From Candidatus Binatia bacterium (GTDB taxonomy: Bacteria; Desulfobacterota; Binatia; HRBIN30): a DNA stretch of 64,000 nucleotides. Of the stretch, positions 52,354 through 60,734 are shown in pieces (the stretch's first letter is position 1; each line of letters starts with the position of its first letter). The notes under the pieces are model-generated. The model did no database searches. It was not told the origin of the DNA and saw only the letters and a program-made list of their open reading frames with translations. Location: positions 167,183 to 231,182 of the forward strand of contig BPIR01000004.1 in NCBI GenBank assembly GCA_026004215.1, written 5' to 3'. The position numbers and the translations under genes are program-made.

Positions 52354-54173
52354 TGGCAAACACCGGCTTCGATGTGCTGCGCGACTCGGGCGCGGTCCAA
52401 GCTACCGGACCCGCAGGCACTGCGCCCCGGAATGAGCCCACGACGTTGTCCTGGGCGGCGAGAACGGCGTTGGCGTTGCTCGCCACGACCCTGATATGGT
52501 GGCCACTGTGTGCCTGGCGCCTCGGGGCAGCACCTTTCTACACCAAAGGTGAGCCCCGCGAAGGGTTAGTTGTGTGGGAGATGACGCATGGCGGCGGCTG
52601 GATCTTGCCCCGGAGAAACGGAACCGAGATCCCATCCAAGCCGCCCATGTTTCATTGGCTCGGCGCGTTGGCGGCTCAGTTCGGCGGGGGCGTGAGCGAG
52701 GGAACGTTGCGGTTACCGTCGGCGCTGGCGGCGCTATTGGGACTTTACGCTGTAGTGCTGGCGGGTAGTGCGTGGTGGTCCGTACGTGCGGGCTTCTTCG
52801 CCGGCTTAGTTTTGGCCACATCCTTCGAGTGGACCCGTGCGGCGACGAATGCTCGTGTAGATATGGTGCTGACTCTCGGCTTGGAGGTCGCCTTTTTGGG
52901 GCTTCTGTTTTTTTGGTGCCAGCGCATGCGCAGTGCGCTTTGGGCCCTGTATGGTGGTATGGCGTGGGCGGTTTTGGCGAAGGGACCGGTAGGGGTGGCG
53001 CTTCCGGGGTTGGCCGGCGCCGTGCTGCTGGCCTCGAGTTGGAACGGTGATGCGTGGCGGGAGCGGCGCTGGATGGAGGTGCTCCGCTGGGACGTTGTGC
53101 GGCAGTTGCGCCTCGGGCGCGGTCTCCCGTTCGTGTTTCTGGTAGCTGGCGCGTGGTACGGGCTGGCCTTGTGGGAAGGAGGCTGGGATTTTTTTCGGAA
53201 GCAGATCTTGGCGGAGAACATTTTCACTTTTCTCGACGATCCTGATTGGGGTGGGGGCCACAGGCACGGCTTGTTGTACCTACCCGTGCAGTGGTTCTTG
53301 GGTTCGCTGCCGTGGTCCGTGGTGTGGCCGCTCGTCGGAGCGGCGCTTTGGCGGCTGCGAAGGGACATCTCGCGCAACGATCCCCTCCTCGGATTAATTG
53401 TTTGGGTTGTCGTGGTGTTTGTCTTTTACGAATTTGCGGCAAGCAAGCGCGGGGTATACTTGCTGGCGCTCTATCCTGCAGTGGCCTTGCTGTGCGGCTG
53501 GTGGTGGTCGGAGGTGGCCGCGAGCCAAACAGGGGAGGGATCCACCCGATGGCGCCTCACCGTGGGATACTTGGCTACTGCTGTCGGTGCCGTACTGTTG
53601 TTGGCGCTCATCGTCGCCGGCTTGCTCGCGGTCGGGTGGCGGTACGATAGCGACTGGCCATATCGCCTGGCGGGGGAGGCAGGAATGCTGGCGGCGGGGG
53701 CGGCGGGAGATGTGTTCCGGCACTGGCCGGCTGTCGTTTCCTGTTTTGCTTGCGCGGCCAGTTGGTGGTGGGCTGGCAGAGTGTTGCGCAAAGATGATTG
53801 GTTGCACGCGCTGGCCTGGGTGTTCGTTGCCGCATGGGTTTCCAGCGTCGCCGGACGTGTTTGGTTGTTGCCGGCGTACGCCCAGCAGGTCACTCTCCGG
53901 CCGTTCATGGCCGCCGTACGCTCGGCAACCGAAGGCAGCAAGGTTTACTTTTGGCGGACATTTGACTACCAAGCCGTGTACTATTTTTACGGACGCATTC
54001 CCGCGCTGGGTGCGGAGGAGATTCCCTCCGATCCGGCGTTTTTGTTGGTGGACCGGCGGACCTGGGATGACCGAGAAGGCGACTTGGAGCGTTGGTACGA
54101 AGAGGTGAGATTGGAACTGCGCGATAGAAAGATCCCATCGAGGTTGGTTCTTCTGCGGCGCAAGCCCGTTTGA
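52353..54173 (+). CDS. ArnT-like glycosyltransferase (GT83-related), copy 2
   Basis: A 606-residue polytopic GT-C protein. The first periplasmic loop is APFYTKGEPREGLVVWEMTHGGGWILPRRNGTEIPSKPPMFHWLG, the same layout as copy 1, but with Gly-Glu-Pro-Arg-Glu in place of Pro-Asp-Glu-Ala-Arg and PSKPPM in place of FEKPPL. About a dozen hydrophobic helices follow (VLAKGPVGVALPGLAGAVLL, LIVWVVVVFVFYEFAASKRGVYLLALYPAVALL), with a soluble C-terminal part. The changed loop suggests a different donor sugar or acceptor site from copy 1. It overlaps copy 1 by one base, and the aminotransferase gene follows 40 bases on. Confidence 0.85.
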   Translation: MANTGFDVLRDSGAVQATGPAGTAPRNEPTTLSWAARTALALLATTLIWWPLCAWRLGAAPFYTKGEPREGLVVWEMTHGGGWILPRRNGTEIPSKPPMFHWLGALAAQFGGGVSEGTLRLPSALAALLGLYAVVLAGSAWWSVRAGFFAGLVLATSFEWTRAATNARVDMVLTLGLEVAFLGLLFFWCQRMRSALWALYGGMAWAVLAKGPVGVALPGLAGAVLLASSWNGDAWRERRWMEVLRWDVVRQLRLGRGLPFVFLVAGAWYGLALWEGGWDFFRKQILAENIFTFLDDPDWGGGHRHGLLYLPVQWFLGSLPWSVVWPLVGAALWRLRRDISRNDPLLGLIVWVVVVFVFYEFAASKRGVYLLALYPAVALLCGWWWSEVAASQTGEGSTRWRLTVGYLATAVGAVLLLALIVAGLLAVGWRYDSDWPYRLAGEAGMLAAGAAGDVFRHWPAVVSCFACAASWWWAGRVLRKDDWLHALAWVFVAAWVSSVAGRVWLLPAYAQQVTLRPFMAAVRSATEGSKVYFWRTFDYQAVYYFYGRIPALGAEEIPSDPAFLLVDRRTWDDREGDLERWYEEVRLELRDRKIPSRLVLLRRKPV

Positions 54174-54213
54174 GCCTACGCCGGACGCAGTGACAACTGT
54201 GGAGGCCGCATTC

Positions 54214-55332
54214 ATGAAGGAATCGATGCGCGTGCCGTTGCTGGACCTCAAGCGCGAGTATGCATCCATCCGCGAGGAGTTGTCGGCGGAGTGGGCGCGG
54301 GTGTTGGACCGCATGCATCTGCTCAAGGGGGAGAATGTGTCTGCGTTCGAGCAGGAGATCGCGCAATATGTCGGAGCCGGATACGGGGTCGGGGTGGCGT
54401 CCGGGACCGATGCGTTGCTGCTCACTGTGCGCGCTCTGGGAATTGGACCCGGCGACGAAGTGATCCTGCACGCCAACGCGTTCGTAGCCGCTCTCGAAGC
54501 GATCCACCACAACGGCGGCACACCCGTTCTCGTGGATGCTGCCGAAGACAATTTTGGTCCGGACGTGGAGCAAGTGGCGGCTGCGGTGACCGCGCGAACG
54601 AAGGCGGTCATCGCGGTGCATCTTTACGGCTTCCCGCTGGCGCTCGATGAACTGGCACACTTCTGCCGTACGCGCGGGATCGCCTTGATCGAGGATTGTT
54701 CCCATGCGCACGGAGCGCGCTGGCGCGGCAAACACGTGGGTACGTTCGGGGTTGCAGGATGCTTCAGCGCCGGGGTGGTGAAGAACTTGGGAGCTTACGG
54801 GGATGCCGGATTTGTGACTACGAACGAGGCGTCACTGGCGAGCAAGATTCGTTTACTGCAGGCGCACGGGCAAGCTCGGAAAAACGACCATCAGCTCTAT
54901 GGATTCAACAGCCGCCTGGATGAACTGCAAGCAGCGGTGTTGCGGGTCAAGCTGCGGCATTTGGACAAGCGCAACGCGCGCCGGCGTGCCATCGCTGCGT
55001 TTTACCGAGAACGTTTTGCAGACTTGCCCGTTCGTGTCCCCACCGAGCCGGAAGAGAGCGAGTGCGTGTATCACCAGTTTGTTTTGCGTACTGCCAAGCG
55101 AGACGCGTTGCAGAGCTTCCTCCAGGAGTCCGGTGTGGACACCGGAGTGCATTACCCGGTGCCGTTGCATCGCCAGCCCGCCTGGCAGGCATCGTATTAT
55201 GGTTATCGCGATTCGTTCCCCCGAGCAGAGGCATATGCGGCCGAGCTACTGTCCCTTCCGGTGTTTCCTGACCTTTCCGATGCGGAAGTGGAACATGTGG
55301 CCCGAGCGGTGCGCCGGTTTTTTCTGTCATGA
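54214..55332 (+). CDS. DegT/DnrJ/EryC1-family sugar aminotransferase
   Basis: A 372-residue PLP enzyme that aminates a keto-sugar nucleotide. VPLLDLKREYASIREEL is the family opening. GVASGTDALLLTVRALGIGPGDEV, ALIEDCSHAHGARWRG (PLP-binding Asp) and FSAGVVKNLGAYGDAGFVTT, with the Schiff-base Lys, are present, then the substrate motif YGFNSRLDELQAAVL and GVHYPVPLH. The NLGAYGDAG signature resembles 3-amino-sugar enzymes (QdtB/FdtB, WbpE, GnnB) more than ArnB (which has KN-ITCAEGG), yet it is the only aminotransferase in the cluster and could serve the Ara4N step. ATG 54214 with GGAGG 8 bases upstream is chosen over GTG 54190 and ATG 54226. Confidence 0.93.
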   Translation: MKESMRVPLLDLKREYASIREELSAEWARVLDRMHLLKGENVSAFEQEIAQYVGAGYGVGVASGTDALLLTVRALGIGPGDEVILHANAFVAALEAIHHNGGTPVLVDAAEDNFGPDVEQVAAAVTARTKAVIAVHLYGFPLALDELAHFCRTRGIALIEDCSHAHGARWRGKHVGTFGVAGCFSAGVVKNLGAYGDAGFVTTNEASLASKIRLLQAHGQARKNDHQLYGFNSRLDELQAAVLRVKLRHLDKRNARRRAIAAFYRERFADLPVRVPTEPEESECVYHQFVLRTAKRDALQSFLQESGVDTGVHYPVPLHRQPAWQASYYGYRDSFPRAEAYAAELLSLPVFPDLSDAEVEHVARAVRRFFLS

Positions 55333-56285
55333 CAAAGCGAGCGATCGGCCCTGAGATTTCAGTGGTGGTCCCGGTGTACAATGAACAAGGCAATGCTGGG
55401 CCGCTGGCCCGGGAAATCGATGCCGTGCTGCGTGCCATGGGCAAGGAGTACGAGATTATTTTCGTGAACGACGGCAGCACAGACGGCACGCTCGAGGAGC
55501 TGCAGCAGGCGCTCACCGACGTGCCGCGGCTACGGATTCTCGACCTGGATGGAAATTTCGGTGAGGCAGCGGCATTGACGGCGGGTTTTCAGGCAGCGCG
55601 CGGTGACGTGATCGTCACCTTGGATGGGGACGGGCAAAATGACCCAAATGATTTGCCGCGATTGTGGGAGCGGTTTCAGCGAGGGGCGGTAGTTGTATCC
55701 GGGTGGCGGCAGCGGCGCCAAGACGGTTTTTGGCGGCGGGTGTTGCCGTCTCGGCTGGCGAACTGGCTCATTGCTCGGGTGACGGGCATACCCACCCACG
55801 ATAACGGCTGTGGCCTCAAGATTTATCGAGCCGCGGTGGCAAAGCGCGTGCAACTTCCGAAGGGGTTTCATCGTTTTCTCCCCGCGATTTTGGGGGTGCA
55901 GGGCGACGAAGTCGCTGAAGTGCCGGTACGCGACCGGCAGCGGCGGCACGGGGCTTCCCATTACGGGCTCAACCGCACCTTCATCGTGCTCCGAGATCTA
56001 CTGGCCGTTCCGTTTCTGGTTACCCATCCGCGCGCGTTCGAGGTGATTTGGGCGCTGGTCGCAGCAATGGCGGCACTGGGCGGTACGGTATTGGCGATAC
56101 ACGGGAATATCTTGGGGACCACGGTTGCGGCCGTGTTCACGCTTTTGGCCTATGCCATATGGTGGAACGTACGCCGCTTCAATCGGGCGCAGAGACTGGG
56201 AGTTTTTCGGGTGCGGCGCGAATTCACCCGGCTGGGTGAAGGGGCATTGCTGGCCCAAGGGCTGCGGAAAGTCGGTGTGCGTTGA
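55329..56285 (+). CDS. GT2 prenyl-phosphate glycosyltransferase, ArnC/DPM1-like (copy 2)
   Basis: A 318-residue membrane GT2. Motifs are ISVVVPVYNEQGNAGPLAREI, IIFVNDGSTDGTLEEL, LDLDGNFGEAAALTAGFQAARGD, the metal site TLDGDGQNDPNDLPRLW and THDNGCGLKIYRAAV. Two C-terminal helices (VIWALVAAMAALGGTVLAI and TVAAVFTLLAYAIWW) anchor it. The DGDGQNDP type is common beside lipid A and sugar-lipid genes and differs from copy 1 (DADLQNPP), suggesting a separate donor. The start overlaps the aminotransferase stop (ATGA), and its stop overlaps the oxidoreductase start (TGATG). Confidence 0.92.
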   Translation: MTKRAIGPEISVVVPVYNEQGNAGPLAREIDAVLRAMGKEYEIIFVNDGSTDGTLEELQQALTDVPRLRILDLDGNFGEAAALTAGFQAARGDVIVTLDGDGQNDPNDLPRLWERFQRGAVVVSGWRQRRQDGFWRRVLPSRLANWLIARVTGIPTHDNGCGLKIYRAAVAKRVQLPKGFHRFLPAILGVQGDEVAEVPVRDRQRRHGASHYGLNRTFIVLRDLLAVPFLVTHPRAFEVIWALVAAMAALGGTVLAIHGNILGTTVAAVFTLLAYAIWWNVRRFNRAQRLGVFRVRREFTRLGEGALLAQGLRKVGVR

Positions 56286-57286
56286 TGGCGAAGTTGCGGA
56301 TCGGCGTGGTGGGAGCAGGCTACTGGGGCAAAAATTTGCTTCGGGTGTTCGATGCACGCCCAGATGTGGAGGTATGTGCTGTGGCCGACCCGGATCGCGC
56401 CGCGGCCGAGGCAGTGGCTGCGGGCAGACCCGTGGTGGCAGACGTGGACGCGCTGCTCCGCCAGTACGACCCCGAGGCGGTGGTCATCGTTACTCCTCCT
56501 TCGACTCACTACTCACTGGCACGGCGAGCGCTGCAGCACGGGAAACACTGCTGGGTCGAAAAGCCGTTAGCCCTGCGTGCCGCGGAGGCGCGCGAGCTGG
56601 TTGCGCTGGCGGAGCGCAATCGTTGTCAACTCTTTGTGGACGAAACGTTTCTCTATGACCCGCTGGTGCGCCTGGCTCGGGATTGGATTCGCCAAGGCCG
56701 GCTCGGTACCGTGTATCACTTGTCGTTCGAGCGCCTGGGCCAAGGGCGGATTCGGCGCGACTCGAACGTGTGGTGGAATTCGGCTCCGCACGACCTTTCC
56801 ATTTTGTGTTACTGGATCGACGCCCCGGTGCAGGAAGTGAGCGTTCGGGCGTTCGATTACTTACAGCCCGGGATCGCCGACGTCGCGATCGGAACGGTCT
56901 GTTTGCATGGAGGGATCTCCGCGCACATTTACCTGAGCTGGATGGCTCCCCAAAAGGTTGCCACCGCCACTGCTGTGGGAAGCCGGGGCATGCTCGTGTT
57001 CGAGGGGCGATTCGGCAAGAGGAGACTCGACTTTTTCGAATTTTCTGTGTCGGATCGCACACGCACGGTGGGTAATGTGATTCCGATCGAGCGGTTCCAG
57101 TGCACCGAGTCGGTACCAGGGGGCAACGAGGAGCCGTTGGCGCTTGCTGCAGAAGCATTTGTGCACAGCGTGCGTACGGCAACACCCGCGCCCAGCGCTG
57201 GCGTGTACTCGCAGCGGGTCGTGGAAATCTTGGAGGCGGGACTACCGTACGGCGGCTGCCCGCATGCTGGTGTGGTGGCAGACTGA
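56285..57286 (+). CDS. Gfo/Idh/MocA-family sugar-nucleotide oxidoreductase
   Basis: A 333-residue NAD(P)-dependent oxidoreductase. The Rossmann motif is IGVVGAGYWGKNLLRVF, VTPPSTHYSLARRAL follows, and the catalytic motif is WVEKPLAL; WWNSAPHDLSILCYW carries the active-site His region. Family members oxidise a sugar hydroxyl to a ketone. Next to a DegT aminotransferase this recalls GnnA-GnnB, which convert UDP-GlcNAc to its 3-amino form, and WlbA/WbpB-WbpE in 3-amino-uronate synthesis. The actual substrate is unknown. Residues 291 to the end are typical of the C-terminal helix. A 46-base gap separates it from the receiver-domain gene. Confidence 0.92.
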   Translation: MAKLRIGVVGAGYWGKNLLRVFDARPDVEVCAVADPDRAAAEAVAAGRPVVADVDALLRQYDPEAVVIVTPPSTHYSLARRALQHGKHCWVEKPLALRAAEARELVALAERNRCQLFVDETFLYDPLVRLARDWIRQGRLGTVYHLSFERLGQGRIRRDSNVWWNSAPHDLSILCYWIDAPVQEVSVRAFDYLQPGIADVAIGTVCLHGGISAHIYLSWMAPQKVATATAVGSRGMLVFEGRFGKRRLDFFEFSVSDRTRTVGNVIPIERFQCTESVPGGNEEPLALAAEAFVHSVRTATPAPSAGVYSQRVVEILEAGLPYGGCPHAGVVAD

Positions 57287-57332
57287 TTTTCTCGCTGCAC
57301 ACTGCGATCTTTCGTGGTAGTGCTGGTTGGGC

Positions 57333-57746
57333 ATGGCGAAGATCCTCGTGGTCGAAGACGATCCGGACATCCTCCGCATCATGATGCACACACTCCGTGC
57401 GGCCGGCCATGTCGTCATTCCGGCTTACGGGGGGGAGGATGCGTTACGAAAGGTCAAGCAGCATCAGCCGGACCTGGTGGTGACCGATTTAGCGATGCCA
57501 AAAATGACCGGGGTGGAGGTCATCGAACAAATCAAACGGAACGACGCGACCAAACACATCCCGTGCGTGGCAGTCACAGCTCACGTGTGGGAGTTTCTGG
57601 CCCATTCGGCGGGCGACGCCGGCTGCGAAGGGTATCTGGCAAAGCCATTTACGAATCGCCAGCTAATCGAGTTCGTGAACAAGTACCTTCCCGGCGCAGC
57701 GGCTGCCGATGCCCCCGGCGGAAAAGATCGCTCTGCCGCGAACTAA
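57333..57746 (+). CDS. Single-domain response regulator
   Basis: A 137-residue CheY-like receiver without an output domain. The acidic pocket is ILVVEDDPD (E8-D9-D10), the phosphoacceptor is D52 in VVTDLAMPKMTG, with T82 in AVTAH and K104 in YLAKPF. All key residues are present, so phosphotransfer is expected. The C-terminal about 20 residues (AAAADAPGGKDRSAAN) are disordered. ATG 57333 is preferred over TTG 57327. It may be the last gene of the efflux/Arn-like transcript and could report envelope status to a partner elsewhere; no histidine kinase is in the window. Confidence 0.93.
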   Translation: MAKILVVEDDPDILRIMMHTLRAAGHVVIPAYGGEDALRKVKQHQPDLVVTDLAMPKMTGVEVIEQIKRNDATKHIPCVAVTAHVWEFLAHSAGDAGCEGYLAKPFTNRQLIEFVNKYLPGAAAADAPGGKDRSAAN

Positions 57747-57757
57747 TACACCCGCAG

Positions 57758-57771
57758 CCGAGTGCACTCGG
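57758..57771. terminator. Palindrome between convergent genes, possible terminator
   Basis: CCGAG-TGCA-CTCGG is a perfect palindrome 12 bases after the receiver-domain stop and 69 bases from the stop of the opposite gene. It lacks a T-tract on either side, so it is at best a weak or factor-assisted terminator. Confidence 0.35.
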
Positions 57772-57839
57772 TGGGAATTGGGTCCTCGGGTTTCGATGAT
57801 CCAGGCGGGTGCGCTGTGGCGAGCTTCGAGGAACGTTGC

Positions 57840-58634
57840 CTAGCGCTGGGGTGCCGTCGTTCGGCCCTCGAAGCGGCGCCGGAGGATCAGCCGCAAGCTC
57901 GCCCACGCCGTCCGCCACACTTTCATTTTGCTCGCGCCCGCTTTGCGATCGTACCGTAGCACCATCGGAACCTCTCCCATGACTACGTCGAGATGGCGCA
58001 ACTTGAGGAGCACATCGAGCATGCACTGAAACCCCGCCTGGTCCACGAAATGATCTCCATAGTGGCGGAACGCTGCGGCGATGATCGGGGCACGGTAAGC
58101 GCGGTAGCCGCATGTAAAGTCCCGCACTCCCATAGGAAACAGTATGCGTAGGAGCAGCGAGGCACCGCGGGTCATCAGCCGGCGCAACGGAGACACGCCG
58201 AACACGCGCGACCCGGGCTGGAAGCGCGAGGCAATCACGACGTCGAAGCCTTCTTCGACGTGTTGCAGCATGCGCAGGATCAATCCGGGCGGGTGTGTGG
58301 CATCGGCATCCATAGTCACGATAACGTCTCGTTCGGTGCTTCGCTCCAGTGCGGCTTTGAGCCCGTCGCGCAAAGTTGCTCCGAGACCTTGGTTCTTCGC
58401 ATGTTGCAGCAACACGAGCGGCATGTGCTCCCCGTACGTGCGGGCGACTCGGGCGGTGCCATCGGTGCTACCGTCATCCACGAGGACGACTTCGTACGGG
58501 ATCTCGTGAGGTTCCAAGACGTCACGGAGGGCATCCAGCAAGACGGGCAAGTTCGGCTCCTCGTTATATGCGGGCAGCGCTAACACGACCTTCCGCTTCC
58601 GCCGTGACTGTCGCGCTGGGCTGGGCTCCGTCAT
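57840..58634 (-). CDS. GT2 glycosyltransferase, dolichyl-phosphate-mannose-synthase-like
   Basis: A 264-residue GT2 enzyme without C-terminal membrane helices. VVLALPAYNEEPNLPVLLDAL, VVLVDDGSTDGTARVARTYG and HAKNQGLGATLRDGLKAAL lead to the metal site VTMDADATHPPGLILRML, then VIASRFQPGSRVFGVSPLRRLMTRGAS and DFTCGYRAYRAPII. The short DPM1-like form uses nucleotide sugars to glycosylate a lipid carrier or protein. It is on the opposite strand to the Arn-like cluster and convergent with the receiver gene, so it is separately regulated. Substrate unknown. Confidence 0.9.
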   Translation of the reverse strand: MTEPSPARQSRRKRKVVLALPAYNEEPNLPVLLDALRDVLEPHEIPYEVVLVDDGSTDGTARVARTYGEHMPLVLLQHAKNQGLGATLRDGLKAALERSTERDVIVTMDADATHPPGLILRMLQHVEEGFDVVIASRFQPGSRVFGVSPLRRLMTRGASLLLRILFPMGVRDFTCGYRAYRAPIIAAAFRHYGDHFVDQAGFQCMLDVLLKLRHLDVVMGEVPMVLRYDRKAGASKMKVWRTAWASLRLILRRRFEGRTTAPQR

Positions 58635-58732
58635 CGAGAACTGCCTCGCTTACCGTGCGCACTTGTCAGATGCAACTCCATGGGAGCGGCTTCGCTTTCC
58701 TTGCACGCTGGTCGGGGCTAAACGGTCTCCAT

Positions 58733-59749
58733 ATGCAACGCTGGCTCTTAGCTTTCCTGGCCGCCCTCGGTTGCTTGCTCCTGTGGGTGCTTCTGCGCCC
58801 GCGCCCTTCCGTCGAGGAAGCACGATCCGGCGCTCGCCCGGCGGCTCACGCGCCAACCTTTCCCGTTCGGGGAGGGGCTTCGAGCCGCGGCAGTAGCGAC
58901 GAACCGTTTGCAGATTTGGGCGACGGCCGGCGTGCGAGTGCCGGGGCACAAGTGAGCGATCGGCGCAGCCTCTTGCGCCCGCGGCCCGACGTTTTGGTTC
59001 CCGAAGGGCAAATTGACGCCGGCGGCGATGCGAGCGGCAAGCCGAAGCCGGAACTTGCCACCCGCCCGAACGTTCTCCCTGGGCACTCCATGCCCCTGGG
59101 TGTGTCCGCAGCGGGAGCGGAGAGCGTAGCGGGAGAAGCCGTTTTGGCGTTACCGTTCGACGACCCGCAAAAAGCTTCCGCCGGGGTACAACCGCTTGCA
59201 GAAAAGGACGTCGTGTACGACGAGTTCGGCGCTGTGTTCGGACCGAATGCCCTCTTTGTTGCGCCACCACCGGATGACGTCAGCGCCAATGCCGGAGCTG
59301 TGGTGTTTTGGCTTCAGCCGGCATGGGCGGGAAACTCGGGAAGCAACAACGCGTACTTCATCTGGCGGATGCCGCATATGTTCGAAAATCGCATTTCCAT
59401 CTTCAAAAACGGTCCGTTCCTGCGCTTTCTGCTTGCAGATAGCCTGGGTCGGGAAACAGACGTGAGCGTCGGGGTTATGAGCTGGAAAGCCGACGAGTGG
59501 CACCATGTCGCCGCTTCGTGGGGAGACTTTGTAGCGACGTTTTATATCGACGGGCGACCTGTGGGCAGTAGAGAATATGCCAACGACATCATCATTGCGC
59601 CCGGAACGCCATGGTACATTGGTTCGGACTACCCCGGAGGCGCGCAAGGTGCGAACAGTCGGATTCGCGGCTTTCACGTCTTCTCGCGCGCGTTGCAACC
59701 GGAGGAAGTCCTCGCATTGATGGAGGAAACGAGGCCGCCTGGGGCGTGA
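58733..59749 (+). CDS. Membrane-anchored LamG/concanavalin-like domain protein
   Basis: A 338-residue protein starting MQRWLLAFLAALGCLLLWVL, an N-terminal anchor or uncleaved signal. A Pro/Ala/Arg/Ser-rich stretch (about 25-135) with a proline-containing low-complexity character follows. The C-terminal about 190 residues form a LamG-type jelly roll: EAVLALPFDD, AGAVVFWLQPAWAG, the central strand MSWKADEWHHVAASWGDFVATFYIDGRPVGSREY and the closing IRGFHVFSRALQPEEVLALM. Such domains bind carbohydrate or mediate adhesion outside the cell. ATG 58733 has no strong ribosome site, and other starts upstream in the frame cannot be excluded. Its last codons overlap the GTG start of rsmH (GTGA). Confidence 0.85.
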   Translation: MQRWLLAFLAALGCLLLWVLLRPRPSVEEARSGARPAAHAPTFPVRGGASSRGSSDEPFADLGDGRRASAGAQVSDRRSLLRPRPDVLVPEGQIDAGGDASGKPKPELATRPNVLPGHSMPLGVSAAGAESVAGEAVLALPFDDPQKASAGVQPLAEKDVVYDEFGAVFGPNALFVAPPPDDVSANAGAVVFWLQPAWAGNSGSNNAYFIWRMPHMFENRISIFKNGPFLRFLLADSLGRETDVSVGVMSWKADEWHHVAASWGDFVATFYIDGRPVGSREYANDIIIAPGTPWYIGSDYPGGAQGANSRIRGFHVFSRALQPEEVLALMEETRPPGA

Positions 59750-60645
59750 CCCGCACCGTCCACACGCCGATCCTCACGCGCGAAATCCTCGCGCTGCTGG
59801 AGCTCTCGCCTGGAGACCGCACCATTGACGCCACCATGGACGGTGGCGGTCACACCCGCGCCCTCCTCGATGCGACGGCGCCGAGCGGTCGGGTCTTGGG
59901 AATCGACCGTGACCCCGAGCTGATCGCCCTGGCTCGAGAACGGTTCGCTGCAGAAATTTCCGCCGGGCGCCTCCTGCTGGCACAGGGCAGCTTTGCAGAA
60001 CTCGCTTCGATTGCCGCCCAGCATGGATTCGCAGAAGTGGCCGCGGTGCTTTTCGATCTGGGCGCGAGCTCTTTCCACTTTGATATCGCTGGGCGAGGGT
60101 TTAGTTTCCGCCAAAACGAACCGCTGGATATGCGATTCGACCCTTCGGACAGCTCGCGGCCAACTGCCGCAGAGCTCGTGAACCGCCTCGACGCCCGCGA
60201 ACTTGCTCGCTTGATTGCTCGCTATGGAGAGGAGCGCCACGCCGCGCGCATCGCGCGCGAGCTGATGCGGCGTCGGCCTGTGTCCACCACGCACGAACTC
60301 TACGCCGGGATCGAGGCGGCGCTGCCGGCGCCGGTGCGCTGGCGCGCGGCTCGTTCCGCAGCACGAGTGTTCCAAGCCTTGCGGATTGCGGTGAACGATG
60401 AACTGGCGGCTTTGGAAACGGCACTGCCGCAGGCGTTTTCGTTGCTACGCCCCGGGGGAAAACTGGCTGTGCTGTCCTTTCACTCGCTGGAAGACCGGAT
60501 CGTGAAGCACTTCTTCCAGAGCGAGCAGAAACGTGGAGCGGCGCGGATCTTGACGAAAAAACCTGTGCGCCCGAGCGAGGAGGAAGTCAGGGCCAATCCG
60601 CGCGCCGCGAGTGCCAAGCTGCGCGTCTGCGAACGGTTACGCTGA
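59746..60645 (+). CDS. rsmH: 16S rRNA (cytosine-1402-N4)-methyltransferase
   Basis: A 299-residue RsmH/MraW that methylates C1402 of 16S rRNA with SAM. HTPILTREILALL is the family N-terminus, TIDATMDGGGHTRALLD the SAM motif, LGIDRDPELIALA follows, VLFDLGASSFHFDIAGRGFSF and PLDMRFDP are characteristic, RAARVFQALRIAVNDEL-type sequence and LAVLSFHSLEDRIVKHFF complete it. The start is GTG 59746 overlapping the LamG stop; the upstream open frame is the shadow of that gene. It normally heads the dcw cell-wall cluster after mraZ and before ftsL, but here neither neighbour is a cell-division gene. Confidence 0.95.
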   Translation: MTRTVHTPILTREILALLELSPGDRTIDATMDGGGHTRALLDATAPSGRVLGIDRDPELIALARERFAAEISAGRLLLAQGSFAELASIAAQHGFAEVAAVLFDLGASSFHFDIAGRGFSFRQNEPLDMRFDPSDSSRPTAAELVNRLDARELARLIARYGEERHAARIARELMRRRPVSTTHELYAGIEAALPAPVRWRAARSAARVFQALRIAVNDELAALETALPQAFSLLRPGGKLAVLSFHSLEDRIVKHFFQSEQKRGAARILTKKPVRPSEEEVRANPRAASAKLRVCERLR

Positions 60646-60734
60646 TGCGCAGGTGAGCCGCTTCGGCCTTTCCACGATTGGGCACCTGCGGCTTCGATTG
60701 ACTGCCTCGGCGCCTCGAGTCGCAGGATTTCGTG

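Noticed and set aside
54214..55332. Naming the aminotransferase arnB
   Set aside because: The PLP-lysine context (VKNLGAYGDAG) resembles 3-amino-sugar enzymes more than ArnB, so the symbol was withheld.
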